A stretch of 64,000 nt of DNA from Zygnema cylindricum (taxonomy: Eukaryota; Streptophyta; Zygnematophyceae; Zygnematales; Zygnemataceae): the NCBI GenBank assembly GCA_037447655.1, contig JBBHKE010003069.1:38039-102038 (forward strand), read 5' to 3'. Positions 23,200 through 34,784 of this stretch are shown piece by piece (the first letter of the stretch is position 1; each line of letters begins with the position of its first letter). Under the pieces are notes generated by a model that ran no database searches, was not told the DNA's origin, and saw only the letters and a program-made list of their open reading frames with translations. Position numbers and translations under genes: made by a program.

Positions 23200-23646
23200 A
23201 TATTTTGTATCTCCACTAAGTTTTTTGTATCTACAAGATTTCACACAAAATAATGTTAAAGCGGCTCATTAGGCTGACGTGTCTAAATTCTAAAGCGAAC
23301 ATCAATAACAGGAAATGTATCCGTACTAAATCGTACGTTTGACAACTTGATAAATCGCAGTTCCGCAAAATTAATCACTAAGTGAATCTTTAAAAGGAAG
23401 CGGTGTCTTCATGTCGGTGACGCATCTGTACACTTATTGCGTACAATGTTTTTGAATGTGCATAAGGATGCGCAGATGTCCTTTAAATTCAAAGGAACCT
23501 TCATAGAGCATAAATTATTGTGGCTTCAAGAGACAAATCTATATACCTTGGTACAACAGACAACTCGATAGATCTCAAAACCGCAAAAATAAAATCAGAA
23601 GTGAATCTTTCATAAATTTCGTTTTCGCCATTCCATTGGTCCTATG
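23200..23646. other. Intergenic, nothing recognised
   Basis: AT-rich sequence between hAT-like elements. Local imperfect repeats (ACAACTTGATAAATCGCAG near 23342 and ACAACTCGATAGATCTCAA near 23560) hint at an old duplication. No gene seen. Confidence 0.45.
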
Positions 23647-24100
23647 CATAGGTCAAAAATAGTGGTTTCTATTGTAGGTCTTTTGCAGGCGCTTTTATCG
23701 TAAGTTGTGTTATGGGCTTTTCGTGTGATCTTATTAAATCGCTACTTGGAACAGCGACCGTCCGATCGTCCAAATCTGACGATAGTCCTATCGTAAGTTG
23801 TGTTATGGGCTTTTCATGTGGTCTTCTTATATCGCTACTTTGATCAACGACCGTTCGATTGTCTAAATCTGACAGTTTAAATAAAAAACATCTTAAAACT
23901 CACAAAAAATATGTTTTTGTACGAATGTTTTTCAAAATTTAGACATGACATTTAATTCTCTATCGATCGATGTGCAACTCAACCCTGTTACTATTTTTTC
24001 ATTTTGTGACCAACACAATATGGGTCTTAAGGTCATATTGTATGTTTTGCGAACAATAGGCATATTGTATGGGCCTACTTTCACCTTCTTTTGAACTATG
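23647..24100. mobile_element. Family E hAT-like element, 454 bp
   Basis: The ends CATAGGTCAAAAATAG and CTTCTTTTGAACTATG are flanked by GTCCTATG and GTCATATG, an 8-bp duplication with one change. The interior holds a tandem pair of the TCGTAAGTTGTGTTATGGGC module, and the right part has the ATACAATATG-type subterminal words. It matches 36877-37331 in reverse. Confidence 0.85.
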
Positions 24101-24610
24101 GTCATATGTATGACTGTCGTACGGTGTCATTTTAGTGGCTTTAGCATTTTCTTAGTTCAAACAAAACTCGCGAGGTTCTTTGGAGATTACACCGTGAATA
24201 AATAATACACCGTGGATTGCTATTAGCGTAGAAAAGTTATTAGAGTCCAAACAAATACTTTTATAAACTATATTTTCAATTCCAGAGCCCAAAGGAAACA
24301 GAAACTAATGCTAATTTATGCATCTAACCCTAATTTGGATACTCATTCTGATACTGTAGCCGCTATGGCTTGTGTTCACATAGTCAAAGTTTGAAGCGAT
24401 TTTTCGTAAAATTGATTAATACGAATCAAATTTTAGTGTGTTTTCACGCGTCGTTACCGTTATGTGACGATTTTGTATGTACTTTTTTTGTACAGAACAC
24501 CGAGCATTTAACTTACGGACTCGCACATCTGGTACAGTACATTTCTTACATACTGCTTAAACCACTGTATTTAGAACCAGTGTAGTTGACATGTATCACT
24601 ACAGTAGACT

Positions 24611-24828
24611 ACGCCGTGAATCGTTATTAGTGTTAATTTCTTTTTAGTCACTTAAAACATATTTTCTCTGTATACGCTTTTCAGATTATGGATCTGACGG
24701 TCGCAATTGGAAGCTAAGATTCTCACCTTCCGATTGGCGGTCTCCATGCAATAATCGGACAAATGTGCACAAAGAAAAGCTATATTAAGTGGCGAAAAAA
24801 TGTTATCACTAATAACGATACACGGTGT
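24611..24828. mobile_element. Short family A element, 218 bp
   Basis: ACGCCGTGAATCGTTATTAG at the left and CACTAATAACGATACACGGTGT at the right are inverted, with TA on each outer side. The interior is shared with the SCC3 intron copy at 13722. Confidence 0.8.
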
Positions 24829-24843
24829 ACTGTACTGTAGTTA

Positions 24844-25573
24844 AGGGTAGCATTCCATCAGGCGAAAAGTGGGGAAGTTAACATAAATCCGCTACTCTAT
24901 ATACCAAATCGTTCCGCCTATTTTGTTTTTATTCGAAAACCAATATTATAGAGAATCTTGCCAATACTCTCCTAAGGTATTGGAGGTAATACTGGCCGTC
25001 GGATGTTCATTTGCGAAGAGTTCGCTTCATTTTTCTTTATAAACGTCAACCCATCTCGAGGAGGTAGGTTGGCAGATACATAAAAATAGATTTCTTGACA
25101 CCCTGGTCGATTAAACTACGTTACCAACGAAAAATCTTAAGATTTGCACATGACACGCGCTTTCCAAAATACAACTGGAAATAAAAATGAAAATTTGTAA
25201 CATTCATTCGTCACGCTGTTTTCATTAACTTTTGTTCGTCACACTATTTATCTCAAAGGACTTTCGTTATATTCGAAAACATAAACCCTAAAAAATGAGC
25301 TGACGTACAGACAAGCGTCTGCAAAAAGTATAAAAGTTTTATTGTAGGATTACTTCGTACGCAGTTACATGGTATGAAAGTGAAAATTTAAAGTTAAGTT
25401 TGTCGGTGCTAAAAATCTGAAAGATATTAAATATCGGGTCGTAGCTTGCGTGGCGCCAATCACTTTAGAACACGTGGCTTACAAACTCTTCGTGTTGGAA
25501 CATCGACTAAATCGACCCGGTCTATAGAGTTGGACGTACGATTACCGAAACGTCGGATGGAACTTGACCCTAA
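24844..25573. mobile_element. Family F element joined to a family B end
   Basis: It begins AGGGTAGCATTCCATCAGGCG. Up to about 25507 it is the reverse of 49203-49880 (shared CTCGAGGAGGT, GACAAGCGTCTGCAAAAAGT, GCTTGCGTGGCGCCA). From 25495 to 25573 it matches the first ~80 bases of the B copy at 47648 in reverse, ending GGATGGAACTTGACCCTAAG. Non-coding. Confidence 0.65.
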
Positions 25574-26276
25574 GTCGTTCTTATGTTAAGGTGTACAATA
25601 TTATTATCAGCCCCATTCTACAGTAACTTCAAGGATCGTAAGCTAAGGGGCGCTAAATTAATTCCATACACACTATAAGCGATTTGTACTGTAGTTTGCC
25701 CTCAACCGATAACCAATGACGGTGTGAAGTGAGTATTATGGTACAACCCAATGTTATTGTAACTCAGCGAACTTACTTTGTATTTTAGCGCAGGTTCTCC
25801 GCACACTAAAAAAACCCTAGACGCACATCACTTGGAAGTCCCAACATCCGGACATTGGCGCACCTCTCGGGGATGCATATTTTCTAAAGTGAATGGTATA
25901 GAGCGTGTTCGCCATTCCAGTGGCGCGTCCGTACATTCTTAACGTACTATGTCTTCAATTTGACGTAACGGACGCATACTCCAACCAATGAGAGTACGAG
26001 GAGGCTCTCTAACGCCAAAGCCAATATCTTGGATATTAGCGTACGGCTTGAGAATACATCTTATGGACGGTACGGTACCATACCCTCTTGACATTGGCGC
26101 ACGGTAGGGGATACATACTTTTATAAACTAAATATTTCACAGGTTGCGCTTTCGTCATATCATTGGCTATTTCGAGCAAATTTGGCGTAGGATGCCTTCG
26201 ATTTGACAAAAGAATGAGGATCCGATTGTTATTGGGCCGTTGTTAACCAATAAAATGAGTGTATGGACACACACAC
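25574..26276. other. Intergenic left flank of the copia element
   Basis: No gene recognised. It ends with CACAC (26272-26276), the left copy of the 5-bp target duplication of the retrotransposon. Confidence 0.5.
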
Positions 26277-27312
26277 TGCAATTCTGTGTCCTCGATTGGA
26301 CCACAAAATACAGGAAGCCTCTATATAGTATTTAACTAACCCACTTCAAGCCACAACCACTACTCTCCAAGAAGGCAAAATGACAGTTTCACTGCACCCA
26401 TATGCAGCCTGGACTCCCCTGAGTCCGTAGCAAAAAGAATCACTAAAAACGGCCAACCAACCGATAAGTTATGAGGCAGTAAAAGCCAATTTGTACAAAC
26501 TCTCAAAGGGAGAGGTGACTACCTACCAAAATTTTATAAGTCCTGATTACCTCTAATAACTTCTATCTACTGATGTACGGACCAATCAGATTACTGTACC
26601 GTACCAAAAAGTACTACTGCCGGTGTACCTTTTGTACAGCCTATGTACGACAAGGCTATTAAGCGGACGCGTGTGTGCATTTCACTCGTCCGTACATTCC
26701 TTGGAATTCCCATGACCGAATGTCATCTCTCCACGTGGCTCCAGGTCATGCCACGTCACAAAACGCCAAAGTGACAATTCCGAGATTTCAGCGATGATGT
26801 GCGCCGTTGGATTTTCTGCGAGACGCAATCTTAGCCGTTATAAATACTTGCGCGATATTTGTTTCACTACCCAAACAAAATGCGTGATATCCGTTTTGAA
26901 ATAGAATCGTCCTTCTTACTTTCATAAAACTGTATCTATGCATGCCGTATACTGTTTTAGTTAAATGGATTTGTTCCTCCCTAAATATATATATATATCT
27001 ATCACATACTATAGCATTTAGCATTGGTCCTAGTCTAATAGGATAAAGCTGACCGCTGTCGGCTAACTTAACGAACCGCAGGTACCGGGATCAAATCCCG
27101 GGTCCGTCAAGTATATTTTTAGTAACCTACTAAAAATAACTGCCTGTTGAACAAGGCAGCCATGGATCAACCATCCTCTCAATCCTTCAGTGACTACAAC
27201 AAGTATGGGGGCTAAAGAGAGGAGGTGGAGGAAGGCTGCCCGTCCTTTTCTTTTCTTTTATCCTAACAATTTTAAACCTAGAAAATACTCTAGAAATCTA
27301 TTAATTTTAACA
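26277..27312 (-). repeat. 3' LTR of the copia element
   Basis: 1036 bp, starting TGCAATTCTG and ending TTAATTTTAACA on the plus strand. The first ~300 bases differ from the other LTR at roughly 30 positions, whereas the remaining ~740 differ at about four. It contains an AT microsatellite near 26985 and a tRNA-like block at 27024-27108. Confidence 0.93.
27024..27108 (+). other. tRNA-like block in the LTR (A-box and B-box like)
   Basis: TAGTCTAATAGGATAAAGC fits the A-box/D-arm pattern of plant tRNA-Arg genes. CCGGG-ATCAAAT-CCCGG forms a perfect five-pair stem with a seven-base loop like a T-arm and B-box. Flanking acceptor strands do not pair, so this is not an intact tRNA gene. It runs antisense to the retrotransposon. 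The 5' LTR has the same block at 32401-32485. Confidence 0.6.
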
Positions 27313-28644
27313 CTCCCCTTATTTTATAGTCTAATTTTAATTTTTCTTTTAACCCGCACTTTTCCTGACAATATTTTAATTTAGAAGAGGGCACAGGTTT
27401 GGTCATCATGTCAGCCACAATTTCTTCATCAGGTCTATACACAAGATTTAAAATTGTATTTTCAACTTTTTCCCTTACGAAGCTTAATCTTATGTCCATA
27501 TGTTTTGCTTTGAAATGGTGTTTTGGATTGGTTGTAATTGCCATTGCAGCTTGATTATCGCAAAAGATTTCATGCACTCCCTCCTTCATATATCCCAGTT
27601 TTTGCAACAATGACTTCACCCATATTAGTTCTTTTACAGCAAAATAAGACGCCATATACTCAGCCTCCATAGTAGACTGCGCAACCACCTTTTGTTGCTT
27701 ACTGCTCCAACAGCAAGCACCTTCCCCCACATACAAAACATATCCAGAAGTGCATCTTCTCATATGTGCATCCCCATAACAGGCATCACTCCAAGTGGTG
27801 ATATCAGTGTGTTTCCCTCCCAAATGCAACCACAATTCTCTTGTTCCAACCAGATATCTCATGACTCTCTTGGCTGCCTCCCAGTCTCTCTTCCTAGGAT
27901 CATTAAGACTCCTAGAGAGAACTCCAACTGATGTCGCTATGTTTGGCCTGGTACAATTCATAAAATAGATCAAACTTTCTCCGACCTGTCTATAAGGGAT
28001 AGACTTCATAAACTCTCTCTCATCTAGACTCATCTGATCGTCTTAGATCAACACTCCTCCTTCTACACTCCCATCACTTAATTTTTTCAAGTCCATGGGA
28101 GTGGTACAACTGTTAGCATTTTCCATCTGGAATTTCTCAAGCATATTTCCTATTGCTTCTTTCTGAGTAAGTCTAATAATCTTCTTCCCTCTATCTCTCT
28201 CTATTTGGATCCCCAAAATATGTTATGCCTCCTCTAAATCCTTCATATCAAATCTGCCCCTAAGATCTTTCTTTAGCCTATTGATCTTCTCCAAAGACTT
28301 ACTCAACACAAGCAGGTCATCCGCATAAATTGCAAAAAAATGACACCATTCTCATCTTCATACATATAGATAGAATGGTCAGAGCTGATACGGATATATC
28401 CCAGATCGGTGACAAACTCATCTAGTTTCTTATTCCACTGTCGGGGAGCCTGCTTCAGTCCATATAAGGACTTTATGAGCCTGCAGACTTTGCTCTCTTC
28501 TCCTTCTTCCACGAACCCCTCGGGTTGCCTCATCAAAATTTCTTCCTCTAACTCACCATTAAGAAAAGCTGTAGTAATGTCTATCTGGTGGATTTCCATG
28601 TCTTCCGCTGTTGCCAGACTGAGGAGAATCGTTATTGAGGGCAA
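27290..28644 (-). pseudogene. copia pol: reverse transcriptase and RNase H, broken
   Basis: From 28644 down: IHQIDITTAFLNGELEEEI, then SLYGLKQAPRQWNKKLDEF, the copia RT signatures. The YADD catalytic motif survives near 28320 but in another frame, after a shift at a T-run. An in-frame stop follows around 28230. RNase H is read at 28033-27290 (WSDACYGD, TMEAEY, FCDNQAA, KHMDIR), and its frame runs into the 3' LTR. Inactive as it stands. Confidence 0.92.
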
Positions 28645-28866
28645 TCGAACAACTAGAGCAAAGGTCTACTAATAGTCAATCCCCTGCTTTTGAGTGAACT
28701 CTTTTGCTACCAATCGAGCCTTGTATCTCTCAATGGTATTATATGGGTTCAGTTTTAGTTTAAATACCCATTTACACCCAATTGGTTTTCTGTCTAGAGG
28801 ACAATTTGCTAATTCCCAAGTATTTGCTTCCATGATAGAAGCCATCTCATCATTTATGGCTCTAAT

Positions 28867-30514
28867 CTATCTTTCTTTCTCTGAACTATTCACTGCCTCC
28901 GAGTAAGACTGATGCTCATCTGGGTGAGATAGCTTATTTACCTTATGAGAGAATTGTTTTTCTTGTATCCTTTTGCTGCTCCTCCTTCCTCCCTCAAACT
29001 CCGAAGCTGGAATGGATGGAAGTCTTGGGTTTCTTCTCACTGTCTCATCGGCTCCCGTGTCCATGGAAGCCGGTTCTGGTCCTACTTCTTCTATGTCCTC
29101 GAAATCCATAGGAGTATGTGAGGTTTCTGGTGAGTCTCCTGTATCTCGGATCTCCCATGAATCTGCAATCACGGTTTCACTCATGTCCCTTTCGAGAACG
29201 ACCGAGTTCTCTTCACTGTCGGACTCAAATCTAATTCTTATCTTGTTTGTATATTTGAACGAGTCAAATGACTTCCCTTCATCCATGACAACTAAGTGTT
29301 TGACCAAAATTATATCTTTTTTTGCTAAGTCATAGACTGTATATCCCTTAACATCCTCATCATATCCCACAAAGTATCTAGGTTTTCCCTTAGCATCTAG
29401 TTTCCAGTTCTTCCTATCTGTGTCAAGACAGTAAACTTGGCTACCGAATACTTTAAGGTGTGAGATATCTGGTTTCCTTCCAACCCATCTCTCATAAGGT
29501 GTCACTCTCTTTACAGCTGATGTAAGGACTCTATTCTTAATGTAGTTGGCACAGTTCATTGCTTCTGCCCAAAATCTCTTCCTATTTTTTTGTCTGTTAA
29601 AATACTGCATGCACTATCTCCTAGGGTTCGATTCAACCTCTCAGCTACCCCATTTTGTTCCGGGTTATATGGTATTGTTTTTTGGTGCTGCACTCCCTCA
29701 TCTCTCAGATATTCCTTAAACTGGTTAGAGGTATATTCCCCCCATTATCACTCCTTATCCTCTTAATGGGGGTTTCATGCAACTTCTCACTCCATGCTTT
29801 ATATTCTTTGAAGTAAGTTGATGCTTCAGACTTTGTTTTTAGAAAGTATACTCTAGAGTATCTAGACCAGTCATCGGTTATTGTCATCATAAACCTTTTT
29901 CCTCCAACCGAAGGTACTTTTGCTGGTCCCCAAATATCTGTGTGGACCAAATCTAATACTTTCTCACCTCTATATGTGGCGGCTTTGGGAAAGGGAAGTC
30001 TGTGAGCCTTACCTTGAGCACAACCACTACAATCATCCACCATTTTATTATCCCCAAACTGATTGCCTTCTACTACACCAAGCTTCTTTATTTCCATCAG
30101 CCTATCAAAATGCACATGCCCCAACCGCTTATGCCAAATCATCAATTTAAGAACACCAACATAGTAAGCATTCTTCTTTTCATTACTCAAGTTAAGCCTA
30201 AACATTCCTTGGCTACCCTTATCTGCCGTGAAGTAAACTTCATCCCCATACTCAGCTGTAAAGACTCCCTTTCGAGTGAAGGTATCAAACTCTTTATCAT
30301 CTAACACAGACGTAGAGACAAGATTTTTACTCAGTTGAAGAATGTAGAGTACATCTGAGAATGTAAGTATAGAAGTCTTACCCTCCAATAAGACTTTCAG
30401 ATCTACTGATCTCACTAGGTCTGTAGTAACTATTCTTCCATCCCCATACTCTATCTCTACGGTAGGGATTTTCCTTAGCTTAGTGAAGAGTTCTTTATCA
30501 CGACACATATGCAT
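28867..30514 (-). pseudogene. copia pol: protease end and integrase, broken
   Basis: Just upstream (30535-30500) is the aspartic protease motif WIIDSGAS. Then come the pre-integrase zinc finger (HKRLGHVHFDRL with CSGCAQGK), the catalytic core with its first Asp in DLVHTDIWGP and second in IRSDNGG, and the C-terminal part (ERWVGRKPDISHLKVFGS). A frame change lies near 29705 and a stop near 29610. The third catalytic residue is in the damaged interval. Confidence 0.92.
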
Positions 30515-30556
30515 GGATGCACCTGAGTCGATAATCCATCCTTCCTGTGGAGCTTC

Positions 30557-31532
30557 TCAAATTGCTCTTAGGGCACACTTCTGTCTCCGAGGGATCTCCT
30601 TCTCCTCCAAACTCTCGTCAAAAAGAAGCTCCCCATCCTCCTCAGAGGACTCATCCTCGGTTTCTCCTGTCACTTTTGTAACCACAAATGCAGTTTTCTT
30701 CCCTCCGGAAGAACCCCCTCCACGGTCCTCTGGGAGCCTCAGCTCCGACAGCTTGACACAATCTGCGATGAAGTGTCCCGACTTTTTGCAAAAATGACAA
30801 AGACCCTTTGGGGGCCTCGGTCCTCCAGGATGATCACTTTTCCCTTTGTACGGTTTCTTCGGATCCTTCCCTATCGGTCCCCTTCTGCTGCTAGAGCTTG
30901 AATGCTCTTTCCTCCTCTCGTAATCTCCATTCTGTTTTCTTGCACAAGTATCATTTTGACCACTGTGTTTCATTTCCATGAACTATTAGGCATTTCCTGT
31001 ACTAGATACACTATGTTCTCGAACTCATCAAGTAACTTCATGATAAGAGTGTTAACTTTAGTTTTCATTGTACCTGTCCACCCGACACTTTCCATCTCCA
31101 TATACAAACAAGAAAGATCATTATAGTAATCTAACATCTTTCCTCCTTTGTAAGTGTAACTCACTAGCTTTTGCACTGCCAACTAGAGCTCCTGAACAGT
31201 TGTAGCTCTATAAATCTCCACCAAACTCACCCACAACTCCTCGGCCTTGTAAATGTGAAGATGAGGAGTGGCCAAAGCTTGAATGAGGTGTCGAAAATGA
31301 AGTTCTTGGCAGCCATATTTACATCCTCCCACATTTGAGTATTGTTCTCCGTGGTCTTCACGGTCGCCGCTCCCTGTACTGTGGCAATAAGAGTAAGGGG
31401 TGTCTCTTTCCTTTTTCCCTTTTCGGACACACTGTTGTCCCCATCATCTACCTCCTCCGTTGAGGCAGCCGTTGCTGCAGGAAACCTTACTCCTCCAAAT
31501 CTTGATGGAGTTCCCGAAGGTGGACGTTTCAC
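30557..31532 (-). pseudogene. copia gag with zinc knuckle, broken
   Basis: Zinc knuckle CHFCKKSGHFIADC near 30790-30750. Upstream is the gag core (MLDYYNDLSCLYMEMESVGW). The reading is broken by a frameshift at about 30975, a stop in the interval 31182-31227, and an in-frame TGA at about 30557 that separates gag from the protease. Confidence 0.88.
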
Positions 31533-31651
31533 TTGTCCACTTACGATACCCCATTATCGTTTTTCGCACAAAGCTCCCATCATCATGGCTTCCCAATAGA
31601 TGAACCCAGATCCATTGAAGGTGGGCACCCTAGGGGGTGGGCAATATAACT

Positions 31652-32690
31652 TGCAATTCTGTGTCCTCCATTTGACCACAGAATACAGGAAGCCTCTAGA
31701 TAATTTTTAACTAACCCACTTCAAGCCACAACCACTGCTGTCCAGGAAGGCAAAATGACAGTTTGACTGCACCCCTATGCAGCTTGGACTCCCCTGAGTT
31801 TGTAGCAAAAAGAATCAGTGAAAACGGCCAACCAGCCGATAAGTTATGAGGCACTATAAGTGTCAAGTTGTACAAACTCTCAAAGGGAGAGGTGACTACC
31901 TACGAAGATTTTCTAAGTCCTGATTCCCTCTAATAACTTCTATCTACTGAAGTACGGACCAATCAGATTACTGTACCGTACCAAAAAGTACTACTGCCGG
32001 TGTACCTTTTGTACAGCCTATGTACGACAAGGCTATTAAGCGGACGCGTGTGTGCATTTCACTCGTCCGTACATTCCTTGGAATTCCCATGACCGAATGT
32101 CATCTCTCCACGTGGCTCCAGGTCATGCCACGTCACAAAACGCCAAAGTGACAATTTCGGGATTTCAGCGATGATGTGCGCCGTTGGATTTTCTGCGAGA
32201 CGCAATCTTAGCCGTTATAAATACTTGCGCGATATTTGTTTCACTACCCAAACAAAATGCGTGATATCCGTTTTGAAATAGAATCGTCCTTCTTACTTTC
32301 ATAAAACTGTATCTATGCATGCCGTATACTGTTTTAGTTAAATGGATTTGTTCCTCCCTAAATATATATATATATCTATCACATACTATAGCATTTAGCA
32401 TTGGTCCTAGTCTAATAGGATAAAGCTGACCGCTGTCGGCTAACTTAACGAACCGCAGGTACCGGGATCAAATCCCGGGTCCGTCAAGTATATTTTTAGT
32501 AACCTACTAAAAATAACTGCCTGTTGAACTAAGGCAGCCATGGATCAACCATCCTCTCAATCCTTCAGTGACTACAACAAGTATGGGGGCTAAAGAGAGG
32601 AGGTGGAGGAAGGCTGCCCGTCCTTTTCTTTTCTTTTATCCTAACAATTTTAAACCTAGAAAATACTCTAGAAATCTATTAATTTCAACA
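31652..32690 (-). repeat. 5' LTR of the copia element
   Basis: 1039 bp, TG...CA, followed by the CACAC target duplication at 32691-32695. Near-identical to the other LTR over its last ~740 bases. It carries the second tRNA-like block (32401-32485). Confidence 0.93.
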
Positions 32691-33895
32691 CACACGTCAT
32701 CTGGAATTGCCAACATCCTGTACGGTGGCGCACGCGCGGCGATACAGATTTGTAATTTCTAAATTTAATGGAGAAATAATTTTTCTGATTTTCTCTTTTA
32801 ACCAAATCTTTTAACCAACCAACGAAATGGTGCCACGATCGATTCGAGCAGCGTCACTTTGAGACAGATTGTGACGCCACGTAAGACAAAAAATAGCTAA
32901 GCTTAAAGTGTTTTGTCGTTTCGGCGTTTCCTCCCTTAAAAAGCATGATATACAACCGTATTGTCATTTTAGGGTTTTAGCAATAAGTACTTAGGGTACT
33001 TTTGCATGTGCTAAAGTTAAAGTTATTTTCTGTTTTTTTCCTCCCTAACTTAGAAAAAAACGAGAAAATTCGCTGCCGTACCAAAAAAATGAAATCGACA
33101 CCATACAAGTTGTGTTACCTTACAACTTTAAATGTACTGCAATTTGTCGTCTAGGGCAAAGCAGTTTTTCGTGTAGCGCATTTCGACCCAATTTCGAGTC
33201 CTTCCAGCTCATCTTCAAAATTTATATAAGATCACCTCGCGAGGTGAGTTTAAATAGAGTTCTATGAGGTAAACGAATAGGCAGATGTTGTCGCACGTGC
33301 CGGAAGTTTTTTACAATTTTTGAGCAGGGAGTAGCGAAAAAAAAACCCACCGCACGTTTCCAGCATGTGCGTGAATTTTTTCCGTGCGCTTTTTTCCGTA
33401 CAGGGGCCGTGGAGGGGGTTTCGACCAACGGAGGCCATTTCGCAAAATCGAAGTCCGTGAAAGCGCCTCTCTCTCTCTCCCTCTCCCACTAACGCGCCTA
33501 TCGCACAATTCTTGCAATGAAACAATGCAAGAAAGGTATCAAATGAAAGATCTATAAAAAATATCTATTTTGGCTGTCTTTTAGCTTATTTTGGTGTCAA
33601 GTAGAGTGAGAACGGACGAAAAAACAAAATGGGGAAACCATGGCGGAATGTTTTGGAATTTGTGACGTCGACGCAATCATAAGTACGCGTGACGTCAAAA
33701 TGTCACAAACCGTAAACATCTACAATGTCACAAGTAGCTAGACGTCTACAACCGTCTCTATTTTGTAAACGCCATCAATTGTCGCGAGTTTTGTACGCGT
33801 CTACAATCGTTACAAAATACACCCACGTCTACATCCGTCACAATCTAAAGTTACGATTTCATTTTTTTACCTATGAATGCTATGAAAGATGTACG

Positions 33896-33993
33896 GAGAA
33901 TCTTCGCTAAAAAACAAAGTAACAAGACTAAGGGCACTTCCCATGTAACCGAAACTTTAGTCTTATAACTTTGTTTTTAGCGAAGATTCTCCG
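33896..33993. repeat. Central hairpin of the giant inverted repeat
   Basis: AGAATCTTCGCTAAAAAACA at 33898 pairs with TGTTTTTAGCGAAGATTCT near 33971, around a short unpaired centre with ACTAAGGGCACTTCCCATG. The nearly exact stem shows that this part of the arms is well preserved. Confidence 0.85.
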
Positions 33994-34784
33994 TACTACT
34001 TTCAGAGCATTTGTATGTAAAAAAATCAAATCGTTACTTTAGATCGTGACGGATGTAGACGTGGGTGTAATTTGTGACGGTTTGTAGACCACTACAAAAC
34101 TCGCGGAAATTGATGACGTTTACAAAATAGCGACGTTTGTAGACATCAAGCTACTTGTGACTTTGTAGATGTTTAGGGTTTGTGACATTTTGACGTCACG
34201 CTCACTTATGATAGCGTCGACGTCACTGAATCTAAAACATTCCGCCATGGTTTACCGATTTTGTTTTATCGCCAGTTCTCACTCTACTTGTCATCAAAAT
34301 AAGCTCAAAGATAGCCAACATAAATATTTTTTAGAGATCTTTCATTTGATACCTTTCTTGCCTTTTTTCATTGCAAGAATTGTGAGATATGCGCGTTAGT
34401 GGGGGAGGGAGAGAGAGAGAGGCGCTTTCACGGACTTCGCTTTTGCAAAATGGCGTTCTTTGGTCGAGACCCCCACCACGGTTACTGTTCGGAAAAACGC
34501 GCACGGAAAAATGTCTCGCACAGGCTGTAAACGTGCAGTAGGTTTTTTTTTGTACTTCGGGGACAAAAATTGTCAAAAACCTCCGTCGCGTGCGAAATCA
34601 TATGCATATTCGCCCACGTTGTGGAACTTTGTTTAAAATCACCTCGCGAGGTGGTTTTATATAAAGATTGAAGATGAGCCGGAAGGAGGCAAAAGTGGGT
34701 CGAAACGCGCTAAACGACAAACTGCGTCGCGCTAGACGACAAACTACAGTACATTTAAAGTTTAAAGGTAACGCAACTTGTACG

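Larger units (their letters stand above)
26277..32690 (-). mobile_element. Ty1/copia LTR retrotransposon, degenerate, minus orientation
   Basis: Two direct LTRs of 1036 and 1039 bp (26277-27312 and 31652-32690) end in TG...CA and are flanked by CACAC on both sides, so it inserted as one unit. Read on the minus strand the order is gag with a zinc knuckle, protease (IIDSGAS), integrase, reverse transcriptase (YADD), RNase H. Integrase before reverse transcriptase defines copia. A purine tract (AAATAAGGGGAG, minus strand) abuts the 3' LTR. The usual TGGTATCAGAGC primer-binding site is not seen beside the 5' LTR. Several frameshifts and stops make it non-autonomous. Confidence 0.95.

Noticed and set aside
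27024-27108. Functional tRNA-Arg gene
   Set aside because: A- and B-box-like parts are present, but the acceptor strands do not pair and the D-stem is broken; it is part of an LTR repeated twice.
29920-30304. Plus-strand frames inside the copia element
   Set aside because: They are antisense to gag-pol, whose minus-strand reading has all the expected motifs.
31630-31651. Canonical copia primer-binding site
   Set aside because: Next to the 5' LTR the expected TGGTATCAGAGC is absent; another tRNA could prime, but I could not identify it by eye.
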